A stretch of 6,547 nt of DNA from Streptococcus sp. A12 (lineage in GTDB: Bacteria > Bacillota > Bacilli > Lactobacillales > Streptococcaceae). The DNA is taken from contig NZ_CAJPOU010000063.1 in assembly GCF_905372335.1 (NCBI RefSeq), positions 1-6,547 on the forward strand, read 5' to 3'. Shown one piece after another: positions 5,896-6,547 of the stretch; position 1 is the stretch's first letter, and the number at the start of each line of letters is the position of its first letter. The translations under genes were made by a program, and so were the position numbers. Below the pieces are notes generated by a model. That model was not told the DNA's origin. It ran no database searches and worked only from the letters and a program-made list of their open reading frames with translations.

Positions 5896-6363
5896 TTAAA
5901 TAAAGTCTGCCTCTGCAATAGCTTCTTTGACCACTTCCAATGGAAGATGAACTAGCTCTACTTCTTTTTCACGGTAGAGATATTGAGCATACTCATCGAT
6001 GCGGTATTGATGAATATAAACTACCCGCTTGCAGCCTACTTGAAGCAGCTGCTTGGTACAGTTGAGGCAAGGGAAATGGGTCACATAAGCTGTGAAACCT
6101 TTGGGAATCCCTCGTTCCGCTCCCTGTAAAATCGCATTGACCTCTGCATGGAGGGTCCGAACACAGTGTCCCTCCACCATGAGGCAGTCATGATCCAAGC
6201 AATGCTCCGTACCAGAGACAGAGCCATTGTAACCCGTCGCAACCACCTTATGATCCTTGACCAATACAGCACCCACCTTGGCCCGCTTACAGGTTGCCCG
6301 ATTCGATATTAACAAAGCCTGTGCCGCAAAATACTCATCCCAAGCTAATCGTTTATGTCCCAA
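5896..6363 (-). CDS. comEB: dCMP deaminase (ComEB-like), TTG start
   Basis: This cytosolic zinc enzyme deaminates dCMP to dUMP, feeding thymidylate synthesis; the Bacillus relative lies in the comE competence operon, hence the name. From the TTG start it is 155 aa, the usual streptococcal length. Zinc and catalytic residues are visible: HAE (His72, Glu74) and PCLNC (Cys99, Cys102). The TGYNGSVSG substrate loop (43-51) and a second Cys/His-rich patch HCLDHDC (54-60) are typical of the family. I chose TTG 6363-6361 because AGGAGG lies 7 bases upstream and GHKRLAWDEYF after it matches the family N-terminus. The ATG at 6402, which would add 13 residues, lies inside the TATAAT promoter box and so cannot be in the normal transcript. 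No terminator is seen downstream. Confidence 0.93.
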   Translation of the reverse strand: MGHKRLAWDEYFAAQALLISNRATCKRAKVGAVLVKDHKVVATGYNGSVSGTEHCLDHDCLMVEGHCVRTLHAEVNAILQGAERGIPKGFTAYVTHFPCLNCTKQLLQVGCKRVVYIHQYRIDEYAQYLYREKEVELVHLPLEVVKEAIAEADFI

Positions 6364-6400
6364 AGTCTTGTCCTCCTTCAAAAACCTTCTATTTTTTTTC

Positions 6401-6409
6401 ATTATAGCA
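6401..6409 (-). promoter_or_regulatory. comEB promoter (extended -10)
   Basis: On the minus strand this reads TGCTATAAT: a perfect TATAAT (6401-6406) with an upstream TGN. No good -35 is present at 17 bases (a T-rich run lies there). The start would be near 6394, giving a leader of about 30 bases to the TTG start, with AGGAGG in between. Confidence 0.75.
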
Positions 6410-6431
6410 CGAAATCAGCAAGAAAAAAAGA

Positions 6432-6442
6432 TGACACTGTCA
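6432..6442. promoter_or_regulatory. Short palindrome upstream of the comEB promoter
   Basis: TGACA-C-TGTCA is a perfect 5-bp inverted repeat with a one-base centre, about 38-48 bases upstream of the inferred comEB start. It could be an operator half-site pair, but it is short and no matching regulator motif was recognised. Confidence 0.25.
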
Positions 6443-6456
6443 CAGCCGATTCCTTC

Positions 6457-6490
6457 ACTCAAAGAAAAAGAGATCCATGCGGATCTCTTT
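6457..6490 (-). terminator. Rho-independent terminator of the gene at the right edge
   Basis: A perfect 10-bp stem, AAAGAGATCC/GGATCTCTTT (6467-6476 and 6481-6490), closes a 4-base loop. On the minus strand it is followed by TTCTTT, giving the run TTTTTCTTT. It lies 5 bases after the stop codon of the edge gene and separates it from comEB. Confidence 0.88.
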
Positions 6491-6495
6491 ATTAA

Positions 6496-6547
6496 TTATT
6501 TACCAAGTTTTGCTTTAGCTGCATCTGCAAGAGCTGTGAAAGCTGCT
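6496..6547 (-). CDS. C-terminal 16 residues of an unidentified protein
   Basis: Only the end of this gene is inside the window: AAFTALADAAKAKLGK followed by TAA (6498-6496). The Ala/Lys-rich tail looks like an amphipathic helix and the codons favour common streptococcal choices (GCT, GCA, AAA, GGT), suggesting a well-expressed cytoplasmic protein. A strong terminator directly after the stop supports a real gene end. The fragment is too short to name a family. Confidence 0.6.
   Translation of the reverse strand, partial: AAFTALADAAKAKLGK

Overview
The window looks like chromosomal DNA of a Streptococcus, probably of the viridans/mitis-sanguinis type. I infer this from the streptococcal style of MetK and the dCMP deaminase, the AT-rich intergenic regions with extended -10 promoters, and two regulatory motifs known from streptococcal sulfur regulons. 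The species cannot be named from sequence alone. There are no rRNA or tRNA genes, IS elements or CRISPR arrays.

Layout. (1) Positions 1-434, minus strand: 5' part of metK (S-adenosylmethionine synthetase). Its leader (441-513) matches the SAM-III (SMK box) riboswitch, in which the Shine-Dalgarno sequence is part of the ligand-sensing fold. Upstream are an extended -10 promoter and a perfect 17-bp MET-box palindrome (577-593). (2) 629-1087, minus strand: an unrecognised 152-aa four-helix membrane protein with a Pro/Gln/Glu-rich N-terminus. (3) 1088-1320: a divergent promoter region with a textbook CmbR/CysR-type operator, TGATA-N9-TATCA-N3-TGATA, midway between the two start points, plus a leader hairpin before the first transporter gene. 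(4) 1321-4267, plus strand: a complete four-gene polar amino-acid ABC transporter operon (permease, permease, ATPase, lipoprotein binding protein). The binding protein resembles the cysteine-binding protein CjaA. It ends in a probably bidirectional terminator. (5) 4309-5804, minus strand: remains of one large multi-pass membrane protein gene, broken by three single-base frameshifts. (6) 5896-6363, minus strand: comEB-like dCMP deaminase with its own promoter. (7) 6496-6547, minus strand: the last 16 codons of an unidentified gene and its terminator.

How it fits together. The left two thirds form a sulfur amino-acid module: a cysteine-type importer under a CmbR-type operator, next to the gene making S-adenosylmethionine, which appears controlled twice (MetR/MtaR-type activation of transcription, SAM-sensing control of translation). 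The small membrane protein shares the operator region and may belong to the same regulon. The right third is housekeeping (dCMP deaminase) plus a decaying membrane-protein gene. The most interesting parts are the layered regulation and the unrecognised membrane proteins. I found no defence or mobile system.
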